A DNA stretch of 64,000 bases from Chitinophagaceae bacterium (GTDB lineage Bacteria > Bacteroidota > Bacteroidia > Chitinophagales > Chitinophagaceae): assembly GCA_017307735.1 (NCBI GenBank), contig JAFKGR010000016.1, positions 1-64,000 of the forward strand, written 5' to 3'. The stretch's first letter is position 1. Each line of letters starts with the position of its first letter. Under the pieces are notes generated by a model. The model saw only the letters and a program-made list of their open reading frames with translations, ran no database searches and was not told the DNA's origin. Positions 44,065-51,687 of this stretch are shown piece after piece. Position numbers and translations under genes: made by a program.

Positions 44065-44759
44065 TTGGAAAGTATTTTGTAGAAGCCGGTAAAATAATTT
44101 TTTATCCTGAAATAATTTTCCTCAGTCAAAGAATTCTTACCATACCAAACGTATTCAAAAATGCGGGCGAGATTGGCAAACCCGGATTTGATTGCAGGTT
44201 CACCAATTTCAGAAATGTATTCATAATTTGTTTTTTCGGGATGGAACTGAATCACCTGCTTTTCCTGCAAAGATGATAATGCCGCAAGAAAAAGATACCG
44301 GACAGACAACCTGTAATTCTTTTCTGATTCAGCTTTTTGAATGGACTCCATATATTGATCAAGCTGCGACAATTCCTTTTCTCCTGTTATGTGAGATGTA
44401 TCATCGTTTTTGGAAGTTTTTTCAAATATTTTAAATCTGAAAAACAACGAATAAATGATATAGAGAACAAAAACAATGGCAGCTATCCAAAACAAAATGT
44501 TTACAACAGGGTTTTCAAAAAGCTTCATAAACCCCGGTTGCTGCGACCTGTGATTCAAAAATGTTACCCTGTCCTCTTCCTTTTGAGAATTCTTTTCCTG
44601 AAGCATACTGTCCAGGTTCGACATGTAAGAAAATGCCGGATCCTTTCTCCATAAGGTATCTGCCGATGCGGATGAGAAAGAGGAATCCTTTTTCTGTTGT
44701 CCAAAAGAAATTTGAACAATCACCATCAATAACAAAACCCTAATTACTCTTGCCATCAT
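44061..44759 (-). CDS. DUF4129 domain membrane protein
   Basis: The start is one of two adjacent ATGs at 44759/44756 (MMARVIRVLLLMVIVQISFG, signal peptide), giving 232 residues. An ATG at 44795 would overlap SpoIIM more deeply. A membrane helix lies at about 82-104 (VVNILFWIAAIVFVLYIIYSLFF). The C-terminal DUF4129 region shows YRLSVRYLFLAALSSLQEK and HPEKTNYEYISEI. This family accompanies MoxR/DUF58 systems. The stop overlaps the start of the DUF4350 gene, and the start overlaps the spoIIM-like stop by about 20 bp. Confidence 0.82.
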   Translation of the reverse strand: MMARVIRVLLLMVIVQISFGQQKKDSSFSSASADTLWRKDPAFSYMSNLDSMLQEKNSQKEEDRVTFLNHRSQQPGFMKLFENPVVNILFWIAAIVFVLYIIYSLFFRFKIFEKTSKNDDTSHITGEKELSQLDQYMESIQKAESEKNYRLSVRYLFLAALSSLQEKQVIQFHPEKTNYEYISEIGEPAIKSGFANLARIFEYVWYGKNSLTEENYFRIKNYFTGFYKILSN

Positions 44760-45786
44760 AGGTTTTACCATTCTTTGTGATTGAATTATTAGCAAGAGAA
44801 AATCCTTTTCTGTGAAGCGTGACGGGATACAAAATAAAATACCACGTCATCAGAAAAGCAGAACCCGACAAAATAAGGATACTAACGGGTACGGGTAAAC
44901 CGATTTGAGTAGAATTTTTCTGGAAAGTATTACTCATCAGATGGGTTACATAACTCTCAAAAAAAGAGGCGATGAAAAAGAACACCACCAGCGAAATACA
45001 AATTTTTACTGCGTCTTTCGCTGCCGCAATAAACGACTGTTTTCTGGTAAATGTGCCTGGAAACAACAGGCTCTTTCCAAGAAGGAACCCTGCACATCCG
45101 GCTATTACAACCGAAGATATTTCAATAGTCCCGTGAATCCAGATTACCAATACCGACTCCCATCCCAGCCCCTGCGAATAGAATATATATTCAAAACAAC
45201 CCAGCATAAATCCGTTGGTGTACATCATAATCAGGGTTCCAATTCCGAAGGTAATTCCGAGCAATACCGTGGTAAATGAAACACGGATATTGTTGTAGGC
45301 AATTCTGACAAACATACTGAAGGGATTGTCATCTTTGTAAACTCCAAAAGGATCTCCCCGCTGAATTAATTCAATGGTATGATCATAATAGCCGGGCTGA
45401 ACCTGGTGATCAAAATAATCTTTGGCATAAGAGGGATCTGCCAGGCAGGAAAGCAAAGCCATTCCCACGCAGGCAACAAAAAATAATAAACTGAAATAAA
45501 GAACTTTCCGGTGTTTATAAAAAATGAGTGGAAGTTCCAGTTTCCAAAATCTGACAATGTCTTTAAATGATCTTTTCCGGTTTTGATAAATGCTCTGATA
45601 AATTCCTGCGGCAAGCCCGTTAATCCAACGGGTTACATTGCTGTGAGGATAAAATGTTCTGGCATAAGACAGGTCGTCCAGCAGATTAACAAACCGGTTA
45701 GCCATGTCGTCCGGATTTTCCGGTTTGGTATTTTGATAGTGGCTCCATTTTTCCACATTCTTCTTAATAAACCTGGCTTCACGCAT
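44740..45786 (-). CDS. SpoIIM/DUF95 family membrane protein
   Basis: This 348-residue protein has an N-terminal cytoplasmic helical part (about 1-100) and roughly six membrane helices: about 94-114, 170-190, 215-240, 265-295 and on to 330. Family phrases are FVRIAYNNIRVSFTTVLLGI and VLVIWIHGTIEISSVVIAG. SpoIIM was named in Bacillus sporulation, but this non-sporulating-type version occurs with MoxR blocks and its role is unknown. It is the first gene of the minus-strand block and diverges from the RDD gene. Confidence 0.9.
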   Translation of the reverse strand: MREARFIKKNVEKWSHYQNTKPENPDDMANRFVNLLDDLSYARTFYPHSNVTRWINGLAAGIYQSIYQNRKRSFKDIVRFWKLELPLIFYKHRKVLYFSLLFFVACVGMALLSCLADPSYAKDYFDHQVQPGYYDHTIELIQRGDPFGVYKDDNPFSMFVRIAYNNIRVSFTTVLLGITFGIGTLIMMYTNGFMLGCFEYIFYSQGLGWESVLVIWIHGTIEISSVVIAGCAGFLLGKSLLFPGTFTRKQSFIAAAKDAVKICISLVVFFFIASFFESYVTHLMSNTFQKNSTQIGLPVPVSILILSGSAFLMTWYFILYPVTLHRKGFSLANNSITKNGKTYDGKSN

Positions 45787-45926
45787 TCCTGTTGCATTTA
45801 AAGAAGGAAAAATAACCTTACAATTTTAATGATTAATCTTTATTTAATTGCATCACCATCTCTTAATCGTAAAAATATTACTCATAAAACCGTAGATGAT
45901 TCTAAAGAGATTATATAAATTGCTGC

Positions 45927-46718
45927 ATGCCTATAATTCGTATAGCAACTGTATTTAATATAGAACTTGAATTTGAACCTGCAGAAATACCGAGGCGAAT
46001 GGTTGCCTACATGGTAGATTTTACGGTATTGATTCTATACTTTCTCATTTCAAAATTTATTCTCTACCGGGGAAACCTGGTCAATGAAGCCGAGCTTGAA
46101 AACATGATGGGGCTTGATATCCTGGTCATCTCCACTCCCATGCTTCTCTATTCACTTTTTTCAGAAATCCTTCTTCACGGGCAGTCGTTTGGAAAAAGAT
46201 TGCTCGACATCCGCGTTATTTCACTTGATGGAAAAGAACCGACAGTCGGCCAATATTTAATCCGCTGGATGTTCCGCGCTTTTGAATGGCCTTTCTTTTT
46301 TGGATATATTTTATTCACCGGGAGCAACCTGGTTTCATTTATCATCCTTACCGGCTTCCTTGGGATCGGGGTCATCGCAGCCATTGCCATTACGCCAAAC
46401 AATCAGCGGCTGGGCGATCTGGCGGCCAATACCGTTGTGGTAAAAACAACTTCGCCCTACAATGTCAATGACACTTTATTTGTAAACATTGCGGATGAAA
46501 ATTACAAAGCCCTTTTTCCGGAAGTACTTAAGTTATCAGACCGCGACATCAATACCATCTTAAGAATCCTTCAAATGTATCATCAGCACAGGCGGTTGGA
46601 AATATGCCATCGGCTGGCCAACAAAATAAAAGCTGTTTTAAAAATTGAATCAGACATGGATGATATATCTTTTTTGAAAAGATTGATTTTAGATTATAAT
46701 TTTCTTGCCAATAAATAG
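45927..46718 (+). CDS. RDD family membrane protein
   Basis: This 263-residue protein carries the RDD domain at about 15-175: EIPRRMVAYMVDFTVLILYF (Arg-Asp pair split across RRMVAYMVD), GQSFGKRLLDIRVISLDG, and the third Asp in NNQRLGDLAANTVVV. Three helices are predicted, and the C-terminal part (about 190-263) is cytoplasmic and helical. RDD proteins here are regularly divergent from SpoIIM-MoxR blocks and likely share their function. It is followed 10 bp later by a flippase-like gene. Confidence 0.9.
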   Translation: MPIIRIATVFNIELEFEPAEIPRRMVAYMVDFTVLILYFLISKFILYRGNLVNEAELENMMGLDILVISTPMLLYSLFSEILLHGQSFGKRLLDIRVISLDGKEPTVGQYLIRWMFRAFEWPFFFGYILFTGSNLVSFIILTGFLGIGVIAAIAITPNNQRLGDLAANTVVVKTTSPYNVNDTLFVNIADENYKALFPEVLKLSDRDINTILRILQMYHQHRRLEICHRLANKIKAVLKIESDMDDISFLKRLILDYNFLANK

Positions 46719-46728
46719 AACGTGAATT

Positions 46729-47763
46729 TTGAAAAAGGTAATCCGTACCATAATTCAATATGCAATTTTTTTCGGCATTGGAGCCGGACTTGTCTGGTGG
46801 CAGATTTCCGGAATGACACAGGAAGAGAAGAAACAATTTGTTCTTTCCCTTGAAAATGCACACTATATCTATCTCGTTCCGGTTTTGATCATTGGGCTGC
46901 TCAGTCATTATTTGAGGGCATTGCGATGGAAATTATTAATTGATCCCATAAAACCGGTTTCTGCATCCAATTCATTCTATGCCGTGATGATCGGATACCT
47001 TGGAAATACGTTTATTCCACGGGCAGGTGAGATTTTGAGATGTACCATGCTGAACCGATATGAAAAAGTACCCTTTTCATCCCTGCTGGGAACTGTCATT
47101 GCTGAGCGCGGCTTTGACATGGTTTCATTCTTACTCTTTACACTACTCACAGTTTTGATACAAATCGGGGCAGTCGGAAATTTCATAACCGAAAAACTAA
47201 AAACGATTTTTCATTCCGGAGAAGACAAACCTTCTTTTTGGATTCATATTACTTTTTTTATTTTCATTATATGGTTTCTCTTTTGGATCATAAATTTCAT
47301 TTTCAAAAGATTTTCTGACCGCAGTTGGATTAAAAAAGCCAAAGGAATTTGGGATGAACTCAAAGGTGGTTTGATTACCATCTTTCATCTTAAAAAAAAG
47401 ACCGAATTTATTTTATACACTATGCTGATCTGGGTATGTTACACTTCTCAGATTTATATCGGATTCAAAGCGCTGGACATCACAACCAATCTTGGTTTTC
47501 CGGTGGCTATGAGCGTACTGACGCTTTCAACGGTGGCCATGATTGTGGCTCCTGGAGGGCTCGGAGCTTTTCCCATTGCACTTCAGCAGGCGCTTCTCAT
47601 TTATGGTATTCACAACATTTCATTCGGATGGCTTGTATGGGGCGCCAATACTCTTATAATTATTGCCGCAGGATTAATTTGTCTTGGATTGATGATTTAT
47701 CAAAACAGAAATAAATTGAAAAGGGCACATCCGGCAAACGAAGACCTTAGTAAAGAAATATGA
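46729..47763 (+). CDS. Lysylphosphatidylglycerol synthase transmembrane/flippase-like domain protein
   Basis: The product is 344 residues from a TTG start (TTGAAAAAGGTA), 10 bp after the RDD stop; no better start exists in frame. Seven or eight helices cover about 7-325. The family motif is YLGNTFIPRAGEILRC (about 84-99), with the C-terminal APGGLGAFPIALQQALL (about 280-296), as in the UPF0104/LPG-synthase transmembrane domain proteins. It lacks a cytoplasmic synthase domain. Substrate unknown; transfer of lipids or lipid-linked sugars across the membrane is the family's suggested role. Confidence 0.85.
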   Translation: MKKVIRTIIQYAIFFGIGAGLVWWQISGMTQEEKKQFVLSLENAHYIYLVPVLIIGLLSHYLRALRWKLLIDPIKPVSASNSFYAVMIGYLGNTFIPRAGEILRCTMLNRYEKVPFSSLLGTVIAERGFDMVSFLLFTLLTVLIQIGAVGNFITEKLKTIFHSGEDKPSFWIHITFFIFIIWFLFWIINFIFKRFSDRSWIKKAKGIWDELKGGLITIFHLKKKTEFILYTMLIWVCYTSQIYIGFKALDITTNLGFPVAMSVLTLSTVAMIVAPGGLGAFPIALQQALLIYGIHNISFGWLVWGANTLIIIAAGLICLGLMIYQNRNKLKRAHPANEDLSKEI

Positions 47764-47874
47764 TCGCAACCTCTATAAAACAGTTACATAAATTCTTCCG
47801 CAAATCAATCGTCCGGATATTTTAATAACTTGTATCGGTTGTCAATTTCATTAAACCATTAAAAAAAAAATTCT

Positions 47875-48690
47875 ATGTCCGTCAATAAAGAAATAAAAAG
47901 AATTACCACACACACTGTACAAAAATTGAAAGATGCAGGAGAGAAGATTTCTATGCTAACCGCCTACGATTATTCGTTCGCAAAATTATTTGATGAAGCC
48001 GGAATGGAAATCATCCTCGTTGGAGACAGCGCCAGCAACGTTATGGCAGGAAATGAAACCACACTTCCCATTACGCTTGACCAAATGATTTACCATGCCA
48101 CATCGGTAGTAAAAGGCACTCATCGTGCGTTGGTAATTGTAGATCTCCCGTTTGGCACATATCAGGGCGACAGCCTGCAGGCATTGAAATCCACGGTAAG
48201 GATTATGAAGGAAACCGGCGCACACGGAATAAAAATTGAAGGAGGTGAGGAGATTATCGAATCCGTTAAAAGAATTATCAGCGCTGGTGTTCCGGTGATG
48301 GGACACCTGGGACTGACACCACAATCTATTTACAAATTCGGCACTTATAATGTAAGAGCAAAGGAAGATGCGGAAGCAGAAAAACTGATCCGCGATGCCA
48401 GACTTTTGGAAGAAGCCGGATGTTTTGCGATTGTCCTGGAAAAAATACCGGCTGAGCTCGGTGAAAAAGTAAGCAAGATGCTGCATATCCCGACCATTGG
48501 AATCGGGGCAGGCCCGGGGTGCGACGGCCAGGTGCTCGTCATGCACGACCTGCTGGGAATTAATCATGAATTCCATCCGCGATTTCTCAGAAAATACCTG
48601 AACCTCTATGATGAAATCACCAATGCCGTCCGGCAATACATTAGCGATGTGAAGTCTAAAGATTTTCCAAATGCCCAGGAGCAGTATTGA
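47875..48690 (+). CDS. panB: 3-methyl-2-oxobutanoate hydroxymethyltransferase
   Basis: This 271-residue enzyme makes ketopantoate in pantothenate/CoA synthesis. Metal and substrate motifs are [17 protein letters not shown] (about 42-58), VDLPFGTYQ and HGIKIEGG (about 119-126), with the catalytic Glu in the [14 protein letters not shown] segment. It is full length, but its last 43 codons (from 48563) are nearly identical to a second copy at 49733-49860, beyond a toxin-antitoxin module. Either this 3' end or the distant one could be the ancestral end. Confidence 0.96.
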   Translation: MSVNKEIKRITTHTVQKLKDAGEKISMLTAYDYSFAKLFDEAGMEIILVGDSASNVMAGNETTLPITLDQMIYHATSVVKGTHRALVIVDLPFGTYQGDSLQALKSTVRIMKETGAHGIKIEGGEEIIESVKRIISAGVPVMGHLGLTPQSIYKFGTYNVRAKEDAEAEKLIRDARLLEEAGCFAIVLEKIPAELGEKVSKMLHIPTIGIGAGPGCDGQVLVMHDLLGINHEFHPRFLRKYLNLYDEITNAVRQYISDVKSKDFPNAQEQY

Positions 48691-48703
48691 TTTGAAAAGT
48701 TTT
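48563..48703 (+). repeat. Direct repeat copy A: panB 3' end
   Basis: This 141-bp stretch covers the last 43 codons of panB and 13 bp beyond the stop. It matches 49733-49873 at 139 of 141 positions (offset exactly 1170 bp). After it, copy A carries 11 extra bases before a further shared ATAACATTTCA (48715-48725 versus 49874-49884). Confidence 0.95.
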
Positions 48704-48910
48704 CATAAGGACTTATAACATTTCAACTCCTACCGATAGCGGCAGAGAAAATGAAGAATAGCTTACTGCCTTTCGTTTTGCTTTTGCAGACCCGTATCAC
48801 TATTTCTGACTTTTTATCAACATTTCTTATCATCACCTGGAATCCAAACTTGAAAGTGCCGGCTTTCGACCAATAATACTAATGCATTTCAAGACAATCA
48901 GCAGTTTGCA

Positions 48911-48948
48911 CTCAATTCAAAAAACCATTTCTACCTTCGAATTGAGTA
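48911..48948. promoter_or_regulatory. Inverted repeat before the toxin-antitoxin operon
   Basis: ACTCAATTC (48911-48919) and GAATTGAGT (48940-48948) are perfect 9-bp arms separated by 20 bp, ending 42 bp before the antitoxin ATG. Toxin-antitoxin operons are usually self-regulated by antitoxin binding to such repeats, so this is a candidate operator. A clear TAnnTTTG box was not found. Confidence 0.5.
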
Positions 48949-48990
48949 AAACAATTCGTTTAACTTTACTGTATTTCAAAAGAACATACC

Positions 48991-49194
48991 ATGTTAATAG
49001 AAAGAACATCCAAAGAAGTAATTATCCGGATACCTTCTTCAGTGGACACTACAGGAATTCAGCGCCTTGTTGACTTTCTTGTATATAAGGAAGCTACTGC
49101 TAATACAAAAGCAACTCAGGAGCAAGTGGACAAACTGGCCGCAGAAGTAAAAAAAGGATGGTGGAAAAAGAACCGTAAACGTTTTATTAAGTGA
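48991..49194 (+). CDS. Antitoxin-like small protein
   Basis: This 67-residue product has a short N-terminal beta stretch (EVIIRIPSS), then a helix with DTTGIQRLVDFLVYKEATAN, and a basic Trp-containing end (KKGWWKKNRKRFIK). Its size, position and coupling match antitoxins of PIN-domain toxins in Bacteroidota. The stop TGA overlaps the toxin's GTG start (GTGA at 49191-49194). No DNA-binding fold could be assigned with certainty. Confidence 0.75.
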   Translation: MLIERTSKEVIIRIPSSVDTTGIQRLVDFLVYKEATANTKATQEQVDKLAAEVKKGWWKKNRKRFIK

Positions 49195-49643
49195 GAAAAA
49201 TAATCGTTGACACGAATATCATCTTTTCTTGTCTGCTGAATTCTCATGGTTCAATCGGCGATTTGATATTCAACTCTGATAATCAGTTCGAGTTCTACAG
49301 TAATCAGTATATGCATTATGAAATTCGCAAACATTGGAAAAAACTTTTGAAAATCTCCAGGCTGTCAGAAACTGAACTCCAAACTGCCTTTGACAAAATG
49401 CTAACCAAACTAATTTTTATTAATGAAGAACTTATTCCTCAAAAAGAGTGGGAAAAAGCAGAGACACTTTTGACTGGTATTGACCTTGACGATATTGATT
49501 TCCTTGCACTAACCCAGCATTTAAAAGGAAGCCTTTGGACAGGCGACAAAGTGCTTTATGACGGGCTTAAAGGGAAACACTTTAGAAACGTTTATAATAC
49601 CGGTGAAATGATTAAACTGCGTGAAAGAACCGGGAGAAAATAA
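49191..49643 (+). CDS. PIN-domain toxin (putative endoribonuclease)
   Basis: This 150-residue protein starts at a GTG overlapping the antitoxin stop. The PIN acidic residues are visible: Asp in KIIVDTNIIFSCLL (about residue 6), Glu in MHYEIRKHW, and the pair in DLDDIDFLALTQH (about 99-105), followed by LWTGDK. PIN toxins cleave RNA, often tRNA or rRNA, when freed from the antitoxin. The pair sits between two copies of the panB 3' end. Confidence 0.88.
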   Translation: MRKIIVDTNIIFSCLLNSHGSIGDLIFNSDNQFEFYSNQYMHYEIRKHWKKLLKISRLSETELQTAFDKMLTKLIFINEELIPQKEWEKAETLLTGIDLDDIDFLALTQHLKGSLWTGDKVLYDGLKGKHFRNVYNTGEMIKLRERTGRK

Positions 49644-49732
49644 AGGCCGGAAAATAACCCCGGTTAATCAAGTCATTTTGGAGGCTATAAAATTAAGTTC
49701 TTCCCATCAGTTATATAATCCAGTAGGAAATG

Positions 49733-49860
49733 ATCATGAATTCCATCCGCGATTTCTCAGAAAATACCTGAACCTCTATGATGAAATCACCAATGCCGTC
49801 CGGCAATACATCAGCGATGTGAAGTCTAAAGATTTTCCAAATGCGCAGGAGCAGTATTGA
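49733..49860 (+). pseudogene. panB 3'-end fragment (duplicated)
   Basis: The frame encodes the last 42-43 residues of PanB ([18 protein letters not shown] through NAQEQY and stop) with only two base changes, both silent. It is preceded by unrelated sequence, so no functional PanB can be made from it. The frame is open from an ATG at 49621, giving a 79-residue chimera with no sign of being used. Homology fades just upstream (LGIN versus VGND). Confidence 0.92.
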
Positions 49861-49873
49861 TTTGAAAAGTTTT
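49733..49873 (+). repeat. Direct repeat copy B: duplicated panB 3' end
   Basis: This is the partner of 48563-48703: 139 of 141 bases are identical, in the same orientation. The two copies bracket about 1.0 kb holding the antitoxin and toxin genes. Confidence 0.95.
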
Positions 49874-50033
49874 ATAACATTTCAGTTTCCGCGGCAAGAC
49901 AAAAGAACCCCGGAAGAGATACGAATTCTATCCAAATGAAACCCGGCAAAAAAATTCTGTCAATTCTTCAGCCGCTTCTGATTTGTTTCAACAGAAACCG
50001 TCCTTCATACAAAATAGTGCTTTCATAAATATT

Positions 50034-50041
50034 TACCTTTG
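50034..50041 (+). promoter_or_regulatory. Candidate -7 box of the aldehyde dehydrogenase gene
   Basis: TACCTTTG fits TAnnTTTG and lies 17 bp before the ATG at 50059, predicting a 5' leader of about 10 nt. The -33 element is not evident. Confidence 0.4.
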
Positions 50042-50058
50042 CATAAAATTATTCGATC

Positions 50059-51585
50059 ATGCCAAATTTTTTAAAAGACCTGAAAATTACAGAAATCAAC
50101 AAAGGGGTTTCAACAGGTTCTAAATGGTATGCTTCCGCAGGTGAAAAGATAAAATCCTTTTCGCCGGTTGACGGTAAAGCCATTGGAACTGTGAGCGCCT
50201 GTGATAAAAGAACTTTTGATATTGTTATAAAAACGGCTAATGAAGCCTTTAAAGAATGGAGAAAATGGACTGCCCCTCAAAGAGGAAACGTCATTCGTCA
50301 GGTGGGAAATGAATTGAGAAAATACAAACCAACCCTCGGCAAGCTCGTCAGCTATGAAATGGGCAAAAGCCTTCAGGAAGGAATGGGCGAAGTACAGGAA
50401 ATGATTGATATCAGTGACTTTGCTCTCGGATTGTCGCGGCAGCTTTACGGAATGACCATGGCAAGTGAAAGACCCGGCCACAGAATGTACGATCAATACC
50501 ATCCGCTCGGAATCGTAGGTATCATATCGGCATTCAATTTTCCGGTTTCCGTTTGGAGCTGGAATGCATTCATCGCTTTTGTTTGCGGAGATGTTTGTAT
50601 CTGGAAGCCCTCTGAAAAAGTTCCGCTTTGTGCTATCGCCGTACAACATATTATAAGCAAAGTATTTAAAGAAAACGGAGTGCCGGAGGGGGTTTCTAAT
50701 TTAATTGTGGGCGGCGCCGATGCCGGGCAATGGCTTTGTGAAGAGGAAAAAGTAGCACTTGTTTCTGCAACCGGAAGTACGCGAATGGGAAAGGCTGTTT
50801 CCAAAACAGTTGCAGCCAGACTCGGAAAATCAATTCTCGAATTGGGTGGCAATAATGCCATCATCATCAGCAAAGATGCGGATTTGAAGCTGGCGCTGAC
50901 AGGTTCTGTGTTCGGAGCTGTGGGAACAGCAGGCCAGCGTTGTACAACAACAAGAAGGCTGATTGTACATGAAGAAATTTATGATGCATTCAAAAGGAAA
51001 TTGGTGAATGCTTATAAACAATTGAAGATTGGAGATCCATTGAAGGAAGAAAACCATGTCGGGCCATTGATTGATAAGGACGCAGTCAGGAATTATGTTG
51101 ATGCGCTCGGAGAAATCAGAAAAGAAGGAGGTAAGATGGCTGTTCCGGGTGGTGTACTCGAAGGGAAAGGTTATGAAAGCGGCTGCTATGTGAGACCCTG
51201 CATTGCCGAAGTAACCAGCGATATGAAAATTGTGCAAAAGGAAACATTCGCTCCTATTCTGTATTTGCTGAAGTATAAAGAAATCAAAGATGCCATCCGG
51301 ATGCATAACGATGTGCCACAAGGATTGTCAAGCGCTATTTTCACCAAGAATTTAAAAGAAGCAGAAAAATTCCTCGGCAATGAAGGAAGTGACTGCGGTA
51401 TTGCCAATGTCAACATAGGCACATCAGGTGCAGAAATCGGCGGTGCTTTTGGCGGTGAAAAAGAAACGGGAGGCGGAAGAGAAAGCGGAAGCGATGCATG
51501 GAAAAATTATATGCGCAGGCAAACCAACACAATCAACTATTCCGACGATTTGCCACTGGCACAGGGAATCAAATTTGAATTCTGA
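50059..51585 (+). CDS. Aldehyde dehydrogenase, ALDH7 (aminoadipic semialdehyde) type
   Basis: This 508-residue NAD-dependent enzyme has the NAD-binding segment GIISAFNFPVSVWSWN and ATGSTRMGKAV (about 237-247), the catalytic Glu in LELGGNNAII (about 270), and the catalytic Cys in GTAGQRCTTTRR (about 302). The sequence as a whole, including GSDAWKNYMRRQTNTINYS at the end, resembles antiquitin-like dehydrogenases of lysine breakdown (aminoadipate semialdehyde to aminoadipate). It is a single gene with its own promoter candidate and terminator. The substrate is inferred from family resemblance only. Confidence 0.88.
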   Translation: MPNFLKDLKITEINKGVSTGSKWYASAGEKIKSFSPVDGKAIGTVSACDKRTFDIVIKTANEAFKEWRKWTAPQRGNVIRQVGNELRKYKPTLGKLVSYEMGKSLQEGMGEVQEMIDISDFALGLSRQLYGMTMASERPGHRMYDQYHPLGIVGIISAFNFPVSVWSWNAFIAFVCGDVCIWKPSEKVPLCAIAVQHIISKVFKENGVPEGVSNLIVGGADAGQWLCEEEKVALVSATGSTRMGKAVSKTVAARLGKSILELGGNNAIIISKDADLKLALTGSVFGAVGTAGQRCTTTRRLIVHEEIYDAFKRKLVNAYKQLKIGDPLKEENHVGPLIDKDAVRNYVDALGEIRKEGGKMAVPGGVLEGKGYESGCYVRPCIAEVTSDMKIVQKETFAPILYLLKYKEIKDAIRMHNDVPQGLSSAIFTKNLKEAEKFLGNEGSDCGIANVNIGTSGAEIGGAFGGEKETGGGRESGSDAWKNYMRRQTNTINYSDDLPLAQGIKFEF

Positions 51586-51614
51586 TTTATTGTGTAAATA
51601 AAAATTATCTGTCT

Positions 51615-51653
51615 AAAAAATGCTGAAACAACGTAAGTTTCAGCATTTTTTTT
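51615..51653 (+). terminator. Strong bidirectional Rho-independent terminator
   Basis: A perfect 12-bp stem, AAATGCTGAAAC (51618-51629) with GTTTCAGCATTT (51637-51648), has a 7-nt loop and is followed by a run of Ts on the plus strand and, through the A run at 51615-51620, on the minus strand. It serves the aldehyde dehydrogenase gene and the convergent glutamate-synthase-like gene (stop at 51688). Confidence 0.93.
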
Positions 51654-51687
51654 AAACTTGTAATAAAACAAAATCTCCCTTCTGGTA

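Noticed and set aside
49621..49732. Extension of the panB fragment as a 79-residue gene
   Set aside because: The upstream part overlaps the toxin stop and has no family; the frame stays open only because of the duplicated panB end.
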